DNA of 64,000 nt, taken from NCBI GenBank assembly GCA_945859605.1, contig OX243815.1, positions 36,904,165 through 36,968,164 on the forward strand, read 5' to 3'. Each line of letters opens with the position of its first letter. The stretch's first letter is position 1. The notes under the pieces are model-generated. The model was not told where the DNA came from. It searched no databases and was given only the letters and a program-made list of their open reading frames with translations. This stretch comes from Lumbricus rubellus (lineage: Eukaryota; Annelida; Clitellata; Crassiclitellata; Lumbricidae). Of this stretch, positions 46,516-59,326 are shown one piece after another. The position numbers and the translations under genes are program-made.

Positions 46516-48080
46516 GTAGGCAGGGGCGGATCCAGGATTTCTGGTTAGGGGGGGCGTAAATACTACCAATCCAATCCCGTAAATATATACATGTATATAT
46601 ATAAGCTTATATGAAATTAGATCACGCAAACCTATAGCCTATTGATCCTTTTATAGAAAATGTTATGGAACTTAAAAAAATATATAGTTTCTAATCTAAA
46701 ACCACTGGTCTCCACTGAAGGTTAACAGTGAAACGATTATAAATCAGTTATCGTTTTTGATCATGCAACCCTTGATCCAAAAAGGAAATAATTCAGTGTC
46801 ACATGGCAGTGGATTAAGCAGTGTCATTCTCCTTGGATGCTTTCTGGCGTAGGCATTCATAATGTCATCCATGTCTAACTTGATGTCCTTGTCACAATGT
46901 GGATGCGCCTCATCCATGGACCGCACGCCACTGAGCGTTAAGAGAATGATTATATGAGTAGGCCAGTGCTTAAAGTGTACAAAAGAAGTGCCAGGACGCT
47001 GTATTGTAATTGGTCGTCAATGGCGGCGCGGAAGGCGCGAAGTTGCGAGTGCCGAAGGCACGAAGCCCGTCCCGACTAGGGGGTCTGAGGGAGCGTCGTA
47101 AGCTCCTCCAGCGGGGTCTGGGGCGGAGCCCCAGCGACCAGCACATTTTGGGCTGTGTCGACCTCAAATGGAGCCATTTTAGGCTCTTGTTTGCCAGCAA
47201 TTTGTGAACGATAAAGTCGCGAAAACTTCAAGAATAAGTCGTTTTTCAGTGTCGCAAGCTACCATGGCGGATAACAATAAAAATGTTATTGTAAAAGAGA
47301 AAGGTTTTGTTTTGTCTTTACCGTAAGCTGCCCCAGCGGGGTCTGGGGCGGAGCCCCAGCGACCAGCGCATTTTTGGCTGTGTCGACCTCAAATGGAGCC
47401 ATTTTTAGGCAGTCATGGCTGGTCGTCCGTAACTGCATGGACGCCGTCCATGCAGTCATGGACGACCGTGCTGGCCAAATAAGTCATAGGACGGCGTCCT
47501 GCCTCGAAAATAAGTGCCAGGACGCCGTCCATGACCGTCCTGCCACACTTTAAGCCTTTGAGTAGGCCTAGTTCTATATCCTTGATTTGCTTTTGTCCAT
47601 AATATCGGCAGCTGAACGCTTTCGGCGGCTATAATCAGCACGACGAATTTCAAAATTATAATGATAATCATATGCCATCTTTTGAGATTTAGGCCTAAGA
47701 TAGGCTTATGTCTTACCAACGGCAATCGGCTTATTCGTGAATGATAAAACTGCTTGTTTTTAAGCCGTTTTGACGGCGGACCACTCGACATATTTTTAAA
47801 TTGACCAATTTCTATTTACGTAAATTTTGTCTGTACATGAACTTTGTGAATGACATCACGGCAAAATTCATTGGTCACGTGGGTAACGTCTGCTAGCAAC
47901 TCAGGTAAGTAGATAAGAGAGCTCCGGTAAGGGAGCTCCATTCTGCCGGTCCAGCTACTTCAAAGTTCAAACATCCTATTTCCAAATTGCAATTAGGCTA
48001 TATTAGTTTTAGGTCAGTTCGGCAGGTTTAGGGGGGGGCGTACGCCGGCTCCGCCCCCCTCTGAATCCGCGCCTGGTAGG
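46516..48080. mobile_element. TIR transposon with nested hAT-like MITE, copy 2
   Basis: Outer element 46521-48075, inner element 46965-47560. Relative to copy 1 it has a 4-bp addition (ACCATGGCGGATAAC versus ACCAGGATAAC), one C-to-T change at 47557 and one extra G in a G run. Confidence 0.75.
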
Positions 48081-49498
48081 TGTGTTTCGCATTGAAAGGC
48101 TGCAACTCATTTTCCTATTTTGCATCTCATGTAGTCTAATCGAAAAATCGCTTCATGTGCCAACCGTAAATGAAGTTAAGTTCATTAGGATGAAAAGCGA
48201 ATCATCAGGCAACAGTGTTCAGATGACCCGAAGAATAACGAGCCCCCGCAGACACGTAGAGCAAACTGACAGACTTCCATCCAGTGCTCATAATAGTAGA
48301 CAAGATGCTCGGATTTTCTGATTTACAAAACATCGAAAGAAGTGCATCGACGATAGGCGACGAAGCTCGCAACCCAAGAATTCTGCAGATGGTTGAAGAG
48401 GCAACATCCGGTCATCATCCGGTCATCATCCGGTCATCATCCCTCTGCACTGTGAGTCTGCAGTCTCTCTCTCGAGACTCGATCCATGAACGACAACGAC
48501 ATTCTTCGCACCATTCAGTGACTAGTTGTCGATTGTCACCGTATAATATAATAGAACGACTGTCACCATTAAAACAATGGCCCACTGGTCTCAAAAATGA
48601 ATCTCGACAGTGTTCGGCTATAATAGGATGATTATAATAATAATTATAGCCTACTTGAGACGACACAAGTTCACCATTGGCGCACTACACTTCACACGTC
48701 CAAACACAGTCCAAAACATCAACAAAAGAGCCACACAACTCCATTAACGCATGGACATTAGGTCATAATAATTATTATTAGAAGTCGGAACAAACGAGAC
48801 TTAGCGTATACCGAGAATTAATGTCTGGATGTTATAAACCATGCAATGATAACAATCTATCACACCATAGAACTAGAACACAAGATAGAGAGTTAGAGAC
48901 ACATCTGGTCCAAGTGCGTTGATTAACCCTATCAACATATGTCGTAGGCGGACGTGCATAGGCCTATCTTTGACGTCAGAGCCTAGTGTTTTACCATAAG
49001 TTTAAAAAATTATAAAACAGTTCAAAAAATGAGTTGCATATCAAAAATTAGACAGCAGATTTTAAATTGAAATGCACAGTTCGAAGGCTGCAAACACTTC
49101 TATTCTGCGGAGCTCTTTGAAAACTTTGCGACACATCGTCAGTCGAAATAAGAACCATTCCATGAATAGAAAGCAGTGCAACGTTTAGCACAAATTAGAG
49201 TTAACATCCAATTAAAAAGACAACTTATAAAAATTACTTCTAAATATTGCGTTTTATATAAAAGTTTTTGTTACAAAACTAACAATTAATTAGCCTATTG
49301 TAGCAAGATGACGTTAAGTCCTTATTCTAATCTTCCAGTAGCCTAACTACTTCAAAACTCATTACTACTGCACTGTATATACATTGAGGTAACAAATATA
49401 CACCGTGTGATATTGCTGTTAGTATCCTATAAACAAAGTGAAAATGAGATAACTGTCAAGGGTTTAAAATACCCACGCAAACGTTACAATGTACGGTA

Positions 49499-50674
49499 TA
49501 ACGGGTGCGCAAAAAAAAAAGACCCCTCCCTAGGTTTTTTGCCAATATTTTTGCCAAAAGTAAGAATTTTGAAATGAAATTTTACTGCCTTAAAGACAAT
49601 TCATATTTACACACGATGGCCAGATTTCATCAAAATATTTCAAAATGAACAAAAGTTATGCCACTTTTAGGGAGGTCACCCACCGTTTTTTAACGATTCA
49701 AAAACGCGACGCAACAAAAAGTAATAAAATTCAATCTAATTATTCTGGCCAATATCTTGGCCAAAAGTAAGAATATCGTAATGAAATTTTACAGGCTTAA
49801 AGACAATTCATATCTGCATATGATGGTCAGATTTCATCAAAATATTTCCAAAACAACAAAAGTTATACCACGTTTAGTAAGGCCACCCCCAATTTTTGAC
49901 AATTCAAAGACGTAACGCAGCAAAAACACGATTTTATTAAGTCTCATCTCAAATAATTATTGTAAAATAGCCTTGATATTGAGAGATTATCATTATTATT
50001 ACTATTTAAAAAATAAACAGGGTACCAGCGTAGCTGCACGTCACTGAGAAGTCACTTAGCAAGATGACAATCAAATTCTTAAAATTAGAAGTAACAAGGA
50101 ATCTGTCAGATAGTCAACAGGTCCATCAAGAACTCTGCATAGAGACTCAAAATAAGTTTTGGCACGGGTGGTGGGCACATTGAACACAAGTTCTGAAGCA
50201 CTACCAAGTTCATTTGACAACAGTTATTTGTGATGAGACTTAAAAATCGTGTTTTTGTCACTTTTTGTTGCATTTCGTTTTTGAAACGTCAAAAAACGGT
50301 GGGTGGTCTCACTAAAAGTGGCATAACTTTTGTTCAGTTTTAAATATTGTGATGAAATCAGGCCACCATGTGTAGATATGAATTGTCTATAAGACTGTGA
50401 AATTTCATTTCGAAATTTTTATTTTTGGCCAAGATATTTGCAAAAAAACTTTAAAAAACTGCGTTTCGTTTTTGAAACGTCAAAAAAACGGGGGGTTACC
50501 TCTCTAAAAGTGGCATAACTTTTGTTCTGTTTGAAATATTTTTATAAAATCTGGCCATCATGTGTAAATATGAATTGTCTATAAGCCTGTAAAATTTCAT
50601 TTGGAAATTCTTACTTTTGGTCAAGATATTGGCAAAATTCTTAGGGGGGGTCTTTTTTTTTGGCGCACCCTGTA
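49499..50674. mobile_element. Fold-back mariner-like element, copy 2
   Basis: Counterpart of 12188-13363, body 49501-50672, with no difference seen by eye. Confidence 0.75.
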
Positions 50675-51155
50675 TAAATCCATTGAGATTATGATTATTT
50701 ACATTTTAACCAATCGAAGTCTGCCAACTCTATACAAAATGGAATGCAATGCAGTTGGACGCTATAACATAGCGCTTCACCATCCAATGAACGGCTTATA
50801 AAGTGCTAACATCCAATATTCTGGTCTGAATACAAACAAGACCTCTACCGGAAATTGGCCACTTTATAAAGTCTACCGAATTCTGTCCAATCTCTGGCTG
50901 TTCATTGTTCAACTCTCTTCATGCAATTGCTGGCGTTTTAAATGCTATTCAATAACTCAAACTCTCTTTTAAATGATACGCAAATTATCTTTTAAATGGT
51001 AGGCCTGCTTAATCTCACACGTTTGAACGCGAACAATCTCTATTTATTTTATTTGTATAATCTTTGGCTGTGAACATCACTCAGTCAAAATTATTGATCT
51101 TCTCTCTCATTTGATCGCTTCGAACCCGATTGGATGCTTTTGACAAATCTATTGA

Positions 51156-51328
51156 TTACGTCATTTCTACGTCATGGCTGCAGCTGTCGTCACTTCCGTC
51201 GAGATTTCTGGTCGGCAGGTGAGCAGCCGATCCTGCGATGAAGGATGCCGTCGATATCATGGAACCAGCCAAAATATGAGGATTGAACTGTGACGATAGC
51301 TGTGAGGTTGGTGGATCCTGTGTGAAAC
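51156..51328 (-). CDS. SoxD: SoxD exon 9 (copy 2), terminal coding exon
   Basis: Acceptor CTGTTTTTGAAG, phase 1 in, 57 codons including the TGA stop at 51156-51158. It encodes [20 protein letters not shown], then [17 protein letters not shown] and the acidic end [14 protein letters not shown]. SoxD proteins of other animals also end in an acidic, serine-rich tail. This sequence is otherwise divergent. Minus-strand AATAAA signals lie about 105 bp beyond the stop. Confidence 0.75.
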
Positions 51329-51910
51329 CTTCAAAAACAGTCGAAAAACGATTCGCATCACTGCTACGTCTTGACTGATCCATCAATCATACAATTGATT
51401 ATTCCACTGATGTAGTCATTCATTAATCAATTCTAGTTGATTCCTTCAAAATTGCCTAGCGAGTGATGACAATGAAATGCTTGAAAAACTGAAATCCTGC
51501 AAAGAGGATAACCCAATCCATTTCAAAGTAGAAGCAGAAATTGGTCGCTTGTAAAAGGTAGCGTACTAGGTTACAAGTCTACAATCCAGATATTTCGGTG
51601 AGACTTAGTCAAATTTCGTGATAAAAACGATCCCATTTAGCCATTTCTAATGAAGTAACCAAAGTCAACATTGGTACTAGTTCCTTGTCTTCCAGATAAT
51701 TACATTAGCAGGTGTCCGGCTTTATGTAGAGAGGATGATGACAGAGTCAAACTATGGGTTAAATGTGATAGATCTACTCAAGTAGGCTAAAATTTAACCG
51801 AACACAACGACTTTTGTGTAGACTATTTCTGTATCTATTGACTATTGCCAGGTCTGGACACCCCCAGTGGACTCCAAGCATTTAAAAAATAGAACTCGGA
51901 TGCCTCCTAC

Positions 51911-52029
51911 CCTTGAATCCGCTGCCGTATTTCGGTCGAATTTCTCTCTGACGCGAATTCATGAGTCGATTGTAATCGGATTTCTTCATCTTCTTTCCGT
52001 TTATGATACACACTCGCTTTGGTTTCGGC
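51911..52029 (-). CDS. SoxD: SoxD exon 8 (copy 2): end of HMG box and SoxD-specific extension
   Basis: Acceptor TTCGTTTAAAG (phase 2) and donor AAGG|GTAGGA (phase 1), 119 bp. It reads [20 protein letters not shown] then [19 protein letters not shown]. This aligns with the Sox5/6 segment P-R-P-K-R-T-C-x-V-D-G-K-K-L-R-I-x-E-Y-K-x-L-M-x-x-R-R-Q-E-x-R, a stretch that separates SoxD from other Sox groups. The basic P-K-P-K-R matches the conserved C-terminal nuclear localisation signal. Confidence 0.92.
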
Positions 52030-52492
52030 CTTTAAACGAAATCAATGACGTTCACATTTCTGATGTTATACGATGCTATTACGAACAAGCAACCTTACCT
52101 CGGTTTTTAAACTTACACCTGGTGTGAAAAATGTCAAAAACAATGATTAGACCAATTTAGTCAATTGTGTACTCGCTTTGTCCTACTTCAATGCTGAATC
52201 CAGTCCCAACACAATAAAGCGCATTATGAAACCTTGCCTTAATAACAATATCATTATTTTACTGCTTATTTTGAATTTTAGTTCTAATCAAATCACTCAG
52301 GTGCACAATAATTCATTTGACTATATGATGCTGAGATAGATCCGTTCATATACTATGAATGGTAATCACATCGTGGTTTGTCGGCTTGAAATTAAATGAA
52401 GATATAGGCCTATAACACCCTATTCACGCTCCTTCTTCCTCCACCTTCTTTTCTTTCCTCTCCACCTGTAGCGACAACAGACAAGACCTTAC

Positions 52493-52598
52493 CTGTATCG
52501 ATATTCTGGATGTTTCTCCATATGCTGCTTGCTTAGTCTTGCTTGTTCTTCGTAAAACGGTTGCTTAATCTCATTGGTCATGTCCTTCCATTTCTGCC
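52493..52598 (-). CDS. SoxD: SoxD exon 7 (copy 2): HMG box helices 2-3
   Basis: Acceptor TTTAATACAG (phase 1) and donor TACAG|GTAAGG (phase 2), 106 bp. It encodes [20 protein letters not shown] then [16 protein letters not shown]. Conserved box residues are the W, the K-Q-P-(F/Y)[11 protein letters not shown] core and the P-x-Y-x-Y end. The exon boundary after ...KELG is at the middle of the HMG box. Confidence 0.96.
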
Positions 52599-53052
52599 CT
52601 GTATTAAAGAACACTCAATCAATTAACTGATAAACAATAAAAATTGACCATCATTTCATTAAAATCAATCGTATTGCACTCCCTATTGCCGAGGTATACT
52701 CGGATATGTACTGTTACGTAGGGATCAATTTTTTAAAATAATTATTTGTGAATGCTTTGTATTCGTTTTAGCCTATAACGTAAATCAAAATGATAGGCCT
52801 ACACAATAGTACACATAGTAACGTTTTGTAAACAGACCACGTAGCCTACTGGGAATATTAATCAACAAAATATATGACTTAAAGGCCTACTTTACAAAAT
52901 GATTTGAGGAACTATAAAAACTCTTCTTTAAGCCGTCTATGTCTGTAGGGCATACTCTGGACGACTTCGCAAACCCTAAACATGAAGAAGTAATACTGGT
53001 TTGAACTCGGACGCGTATAAAGAATGGCCTGATGTAATACCGAGTCTCAATT

Positions 53053-53198
53053 GAACACAGAAGGGGGACGATTTTGGGACTAGATGGGGATTAGATGGGA
53101 ACTAGATGAGGACCATAAATTATGGGGGCGATATTAGGCTATATAGGGACTAGATGGGGACTATATGGAGACTATTAATTTTTGGGGACCAGATGGGA
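53053..53198. repeat. Degenerate GGGACTAGATGG minisatellite, copy 2
   Basis: Counterpart of 15905-16050, next to the donor of HMG exon 6. Confidence 0.6.
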
Positions 53199-53274
53199 CT
53201 ATATGTGAATTGGACGGCTGGAAGATGTCCAAAAGAAACGTTACAACATTGATCTGTTCGACAGATTGACAAAC

Positions 53275-53541
53275 CGAGTTCTTTGCTGATCTGTGAGTTG
53301 TGCATTTCTGGGTTTTCTTTTAAGATCTTCTTTCGTTCCTCCTTCGACCAAATCATGAAGGCGTTCATCGGGCGCTTGATGTGCGCCACCGCCACCCCTG
53401 CCTTCGTCTTCTGCTCCGATGGCTGATCCTGGTCATGAGGATTGTTTGGGTCGATCAGGTGGTTGAAGGACTCCGTGGGAATCCCCCTTGAGGACCCACC
53501 AAAGGCAGTCGCCTGGTGTACAACAGACTGAGGTAGTTGAC
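53275..53541 (-). CDS. SoxD: SoxD exon 6 (copy 2): start of HMG box
   Basis: Acceptor GACTGATTCCAG (phase 1) and donor CTCG|GTTTGT (phase 1), 267 bp. After about 53 residues it enters the HMG box: [19 protein letters not shown] then [28 protein letters not shown] is the Sox minor-groove binding signature, and M-H-N-S-x-I-S-K-x-L-G is typical of SoxD. Differences from vertebrate Sox5/6 include I-W-S-K-E-E for V-W-A-K-D-E. The box lies near residues 712-785 of the 879-residue product. Copy 1 differs by a synonymous Asp codon (16278 G versus 53426 A). Confidence 0.97.
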
Positions 53542-54069
53542 CTGGAATCAGTCAGCAAGCAGCACAAGATCACAATAGGCAGTGTGACAATAGAATGAGG
53601 CAAATATGTCATGAGTCATACATGTAGTTGCTGATTTTTATTTCATGATGCTTCGACACGGTTCCTCAACCTGCAATAATAGCTTACAGGTTTAAATATA
53701 GTCTAGGCCTGGCCTGTACAATACATATAACCACAGCCACAAATTGTATTGCTTCATGTAGCAAATTATTGACACAATAATAATTATTGGGGTTTACAGT
53801 AAATAAATGTTTTAACAAACTGAAGATAAAAGGATAGACATTCCAAAGCAATAAAATTCCGGCTATAACAGGCATGTAGCGTATACATTACACATATCGA
53901 AATATCGACCGGTTGCAATTTGAAACGATTAAGATTTTTGTGACTCAACTAGTCAACTAAGACAAGGATAATATAATTAATAACAAAAAGCAAACGTGAG
54001 TGCTGCTACATAAAGCTAATGTGTTCATAAAGACATTTGGCTATAGAAGTTTTTGAGTGTGTAATATAC

Positions 54070-54220
54070 CTTGTTGAAGTTGAGATGAGTCGTGTGTGAA
54101 TTGTTGAACGAATTGAGGAGAAATGAATGGACCGATGCCATGCAGAGAATTAGCAAAACTATATCCGTGGAATGATCCATGCGGATGAAACGGATTCGAC
54201 ACAGATAAACCAGGACTCAG
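54070..54220 (-). CDS. SoxD: SoxD exon 5 (copy 2)
   Basis: Acceptor TTTGTTTGTAG (phase 0) and donor CAACAAG|GTATAT (phase 1), 151 bp. It encodes [20 protein letters not shown], then [20 protein letters not shown] and [10 protein letters not shown]. It is Pro/Ser/Gly/Phe-rich and lies just before the HMG exon, with no named domain. Supported by splice sites, phase agreement on both sides and absence of stops. Confidence 0.85.
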
Positions 54221-54777
54221 CTACAAACAAATCACATCATCTCAATACTATAATAAAGAATACTTCGCTTTAATATAGCCTATGGTTCATGTTGACGCTA
54301 TGATGATGATGATGATGATGAATTCGTGGTCGCCGTAGTCATTATCATAATCATCATCATCATCATCTCATCATTGTAGTAAGGAAAACAGTGTGCAGAT
54401 AATAGGGGAGTCACTAGTGGCGGCCCACACACCCAAAAACGCACACACTTACACACACTGGCGCATCCACACATGCCTACATCGGCTTCCACAGATATTT
54501 CTGCATGAAGGGCAAAACACATGGTCACATTCACACAGCACGTGAAGCCAAACAAACGTTTCTCATTCAAATGGGATTTGTGACATCTGAGCCTTTCAAC
54601 ATTCAACAGTTATTGTAACACTGCAGTATTAGCTATTAGCGCACGGCGTTCCAAGTTTATATAGCATCATATGGAAACGTTTAAAAGGTGTTCAACGCGA
54701 TCGTTATTGTATACATATAACACTGCAATATAAACTATTAGCACACGACGTTCCAATCCACTTCCACTTCCACCTAC

Positions 54778-55197
54778 GTCGTTGATTCTTGGTGCAGCGA
54801 TCGATTGTAGTCTGGTTCCAGGTTGATACATCGGAACAACGGAACCGAGCAGATTATACGACGACTGGTGAACTGGAAAGAATCGAGGATCGGCAAACTG
54901 GATCGGGATTTGTGAAGATGAGGATGAGGAGGAAGAGGCGGAAGGGTTGAGAAGGTCGACCTGCATTCTATTCGCCATCATCATCATCTGCTGCTGCTGC
55001 TGCTGCTGCTGCTGATGTGGAGATGAATTTCGTCTCTTCTCCGTCCTCCGCTTCGTATGTCCAGTGGAAAGAAGAGGAGGATGTTGCTGATGGTGATGTG
55101 CGACGTTGGAATTGGAAATGGAAGAAGGGACGGCTGCTGCTGCAGCTGCGGGTGAATGTTCGTGCATTACTTTTCTCAGAGGATGTTGCTGCTGCTG

Positions 55198-55231
<34 letters not shown>

Positions 55232-55565
55232 GCTTCCGGTTCCTGTTTTATGGAGATTCTCGTCTTGGAGAGATTCAGCGGCGTCTGTGAGTCTTCCTCC
55301 GTTGTTGAAGTCGTCGTCGTGCTGGATGATGTCCTTCTGTCTCCTTCTGAAGGTGACCTTGACCTCCTCCTCCTCCTCCTCTCCGTCGGCGGCGATCGAC
55401 TGAGGCTGGACGTCGATGGCAGCGGTGCATAGATGGACGACGGAATGGGACTCAGTGAGAGCGGTCGATGAGTATCTGCCGTGGAAGATGTGGAAGACGA
55501 CGACGACGATGCTACGTGGACGACTGATGCAGGAGTCGACGACTTCCTTGAGATGACGACGATTT
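54778..55565 (-). CDS. SoxD: SoxD exon 4 (copy 2): low-complexity regulatory region
   Basis: Acceptor TTCGTTTAG (phase 1) and donor GAC|GTAGGT (phase 0), 788 bp. The product has, in order, a Ser-rich stretch, a basic run [16 protein letters not shown], Thr/Ser runs, [17 protein letters not shown], two glutamine/histidine tracts, an alanine run and a serine run. P-L-N-L-S matches the CtBP-binding P-x-(D/N)-L-S motif also present in vertebrate Sox6. I-K-Q-E is a sumoylation-type site. Both point to a repressor or modulated role. Copy 2 has one more CAG codon than copy 1. Two other frames through the exon are also open because of the CAG and similar repeats but have no family features. Confidence 0.88.
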
Positions 55566-55777
55566 CTAAACGAACAGAACAAAGCAGATTATAATTATAA
55601 ATACTTATGCCATTTGACTGTACTGATAACAAAATATAGAATAATTTAATGACATTTGATCAAATTTAATCAATTCTTATTTATTTTTATCTATTAAATC
55701 AGACAAAATACAATCTGACCCATTCCATTCGTTTTAATTGCCGGTATCTTTTTTTATCTCCATAGCTTCTTCTGTAG

Positions 55778-55916
55778 GCATCTGCAGTAGAAAAGAAATA
55801 CCTGGACGCCCGTTACCTACTGAGGCTGTGCTAGTCTAAGAAGTGACAGGACGGCGTTCAGATTTGAAAATAAGTGCATAAACGCCGTCCAGGCACACTC
55901 TAAGCCCTGCATCTGC
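55778..55916. mobile_element. hAT-like MITE, copy 2
   Basis: Counterpart of 18627-18765 with the same GCATCTGC duplications. Confidence 0.75.
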
Positions 55917-56498
55917 TTTACTAATGCAGAATCGCATTACAACATAGCAGCTGTAATCAAAATCTAAAGAATTGACTCAAGCATTGCTTGGTTAAAAACT
56001 ACATCATTGTGCGGATGACATTGTGTGTGTATTGTATACTGAGGAGGAGGAGGCGACCCTGCAGAGCTGTTCGTTTGCGAACAAAGACGCGTCTTACTTT
56101 GTGTCGATGATTTCGAAGAATCTCTTAAAAGGAACGCTTCTTAGAGCTACTGTATACCTGACTTATGCACCCATGTAGGCCTTCATGTGTGCGTGTGCAC
56201 GTATTATTTGCTTATCTGCTCACATGTAGCGCCACTTTATGAGAAGCGGTTTAAGCAGAAGGAATATTCAATATTCAATAGCAACCACAGAATGTTTCAA
56301 AAGGTTGATTTTCATCCTAGCATTAGCCTAGTTAGAGGAAAGAACATTATACCGAAATGCGTAATCATAAACGAAATCGTAATCGTAATCTCCAAATTTC
56401 TAGAGCACCACTCAAAGCCAAGAGCAGGGCACCAGCTTATTCACGATCGCTTTGACTGTAGCAAAAAGTGAACAATGTCGATGACAATTATAGTTTAT

Positions 56499-57121
56499 TT
56501 TTATTTACTACTAGCTGTACCCGGCCACGCGTTGCTGTGGCAGAAAAGACCGTCCTCCCCCTCCCCCTTCCCCGCCCCTCCCCTCCCCCGTCCCCCTCTT
56601 CCGCCCTCCCTTTCCTCTTCCTCCCCCTACCCCTCCGCCCTTTCCCTCTCAGTCCCATTCCCCTCCCTCCCTCCGCCTCCCTCCCTTCTCCATCCCTTCC
56701 CTCCGGTCCCTTCCCTCCCTCTTCGTCCAGCTCCCTTCTTTCCTCCCTCCCACCGTTAGGCCTACTTCCCGACAGCGACATATGCGCTATCGCGACTTTT
56801 GGTCGACTTTTGGGCAACCCTGATTGAAGTTGGTCATCTCGCGACTTTTGGGCGACTTTACAACGTGATGTCGCGACAAAAACGTTTCCGAAATCTGGCA
56901 ACCCTCATGGACGTTGGGAAGTGTATAATTTGCAAATGGCGGTCGAACGGATTTCAAAGTTCTCTTTTTGTGGAAAAGATTGCGGTTTTTTCGGAAAAAA
57001 GCATAATACAACACGGTGCTATTGGAATGGAAGGTTTTGTAAAATTTTCAAAGCAATCGGGCCGTCAGTTTTCGAGAACACTCATTGCAAACTGTTGAAA
57101 AGTTTCATTTTTATTTATATA
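56499..57121 (+). mobile_element. CTAGCTGTACCCGGCC-headed repeat, copy 2
   Basis: Counterpart of 19348-19970; see there for evidence and doubts. Confidence 0.4.
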
Positions 57122-57233
57122 GATATTTAGTGTTAATTATTGCTTAATCTGTTTGTCTGTTTTACCATAAACTGAATTTCAGTATCGTCCAAGACGGACT
57201 GTGAAGAGTAAAGACGATGGTAATGAAACGACT

Positions 57234-57234
57234 A

Positions 57235-57307
<73 letters not shown>

Positions 57308-57311
57308 GGAA

Positions 57312-57348
<37 letters not shown>

Positions 57349-57490
57349 AAGAAGAGGAAGAAGAGGAAGAGAAGGAGGAGAAAGAAGAGTAAGAAAAGGA
57401 GGAGAAGGAGGAAGAAGAGGAAAAGGAGGAGGCGGAGGAAAAAAAGAAAGAAGAGGAAGAGGAGGAAGAGGAGGAGGAGGAAGAGGAGTG
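57234..57490. repeat. Polypurine GAA/GGA tract, copy 2 (51 bp longer)
   Basis: Same tract as 20083-20288 with an internal duplication of GAGGAAGAAGAAGAGG-type units. 51 is a multiple of three, so all frames stay in register, but this is intron. Confidence 0.95.
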
Positions 57491-57500
57491 ACGGACTTAC

Positions 57501-57552
57501 CTGATGGATGATTTTCTTCGCGACTCGCTTCGCTCTTCTCCTCAACCTTTAT
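57501..57552 (-). CDS. SoxD: SoxD exon 3 (copy 2), 52-bp small exon
   Basis: Acceptor GACTCTGTTTCAG (phase 0) and donor ATCAG|GTAAGT (phase 1). It encodes [21 protein letters not shown] is a consensus sumoylation motif. Its phases fit exons 2 and 4 exactly, and without it those exons would not join in frame. Confidence 0.85.
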
Positions 57553-59155
57553 CTGAAACAGAGTCAATTGAATAATGTTCATGTATGTCGCAATTGTCGC
57601 ATTGATGTTTGTCAAAAGATCCATGCAGTGTATGTACATGTAGTCTACATTTTAGTATAGGTTTACTGTAGGCACATAATATATATCGCAATGGCCTTAA
57701 ACCCGCTAGACTAAACGCTTGAATATATAATTCGCAATATACACCTTAAACATAACATATATTTCTTAGCAACGTTAGTCACTTGTAGTGTTTGAAGAAG
57801 CGGAGGTTTATTTTGTTCTCATATTACATTGTTGTAGGCCCATTATTTATGTCTCCATTAGTTTTATTCATGCGTGCGAAAGACTAGTAAACTTCACGTT
57901 ATGACGATGAAGCATGCGGTCAAATAATTGACAACCGTATCGTCTTTTTGTGTCATATAAAAATTATAGATTTATTGTTTTGCGACGCAATTACACAACA
58001 GAGTCACTTCAAACCACTTCCAACAAATTTGAGGAAGTTCGTATATGCAGGGAATTCGGCCGTTCAATATGTATACGAAACCAGCGTATAGTTAAGTTTC
58101 TTTGTGATTTAAATTCGCTAGAATTAGCGGTAAGCTCGGTGCCTTGTGGCCGAAGGGTCGCAGGTTCGGATTAACCTCACGTCACTTGATTATTAGAGCG
58201 AAGGCAAGTATAGCACTTCATATCTAGAGTTAACTTTAAAAGTATACCCGAAAAAAATACGAGGAGATCAAGGTCGAAGGTAATAGGTGTGCAATAGACT
58301 ATCACTCATTAAGTCATTCATTCATTTTGCGAATTTATATAGCGCCTCTTCACTCATTAAGTCATAGACTCAACAGAGGATTCGTTACCTCCCCCGCCAC
58401 CACAAGTCCTGGATTTGAAACTGTTTAGTTGAAACGTTATTTACAATTGCATGCATAGTCGATCCTTTCAGAACTTGCATGTTTCATCAAAAACAATAGA
58501 GTTACCTGCAGCTTCGCATTACGCATCTACATGTTACAGTAGGCCTAAGCTTATAGATTCAAAGTCAAAAGGGTTTCACAGTTGTAGCTCAAACGCTTTG
58601 GGATGTTAAGAATCTAATGAAAACATACATAATTGTGTAATTATGTTTGAAACTGTTTAGTTGAAACCTTATGTGTTTAAAATTGCATGGTCCATTCTTT
58701 CAGAACCTGTTTCATCCAAGACAATAGAGTTACCTGCAGCAATAATTGTGCATACATAATAGTACCATATAATCCATATATGTATACAAACAAAGGCCAT
58801 AATCTATAGTCTAAGTCTTTCAAACCGTCACATCCATACAACACGGTAAAACTGACGGACACTAACAGAAAGATACTGATAACAAACAGAGAAGTTGCAG
58901 ACACGCGCAAATATAACAAGATCTCTTTAAACGTCCTTTCTGCATTTATTGCACAGGATTTCCGGGCATATTTCGCTCGCATTTTTGCAACCGATGCTAA
59001 GAGTGTCAAGATCAACTGGCTCATTCTATAATGACTGACTAAATATATACGCATGCCTTGCGTACACATACATGTAATTATGGACTTTTTGATATTATAT
59101 GATATCCTATATCACTATATATACTCACGTAAATGAAAAATGAAAATGTCTATAC

Positions 59156-59326
59156 CTTATCATTTTCTACCATCACTGCATCGTCGTCGTAGCCATTGAA
59201 TCTCTGAATGATGGGAGATCTCGTCTCTTCACTCGATTTGTTGTTGTCGTCGTCGTTGTAAGATATCATCTCCTCTGTTTTCATCTGTGCAACGACATCT
59301 GCAGGATCGCCATCTTTTATTAGAAC
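59156..59326 (-). CDS. SoxD: SoxD exon 2 (copy 2)
   Basis: Acceptor TTATTTAG and donor GATAAG|GTATAG, phase 0 both sides, 57 codons. It encodes [20 protein letters not shown], then [20 protein letters not shown] and [17 protein letters not shown]. It is acidic, with another sumoylation-like M-K-T-E. This is the first SoxD exon shared by both copies; the duplication stops 130 bp beyond its acceptor. Confidence 0.85.
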
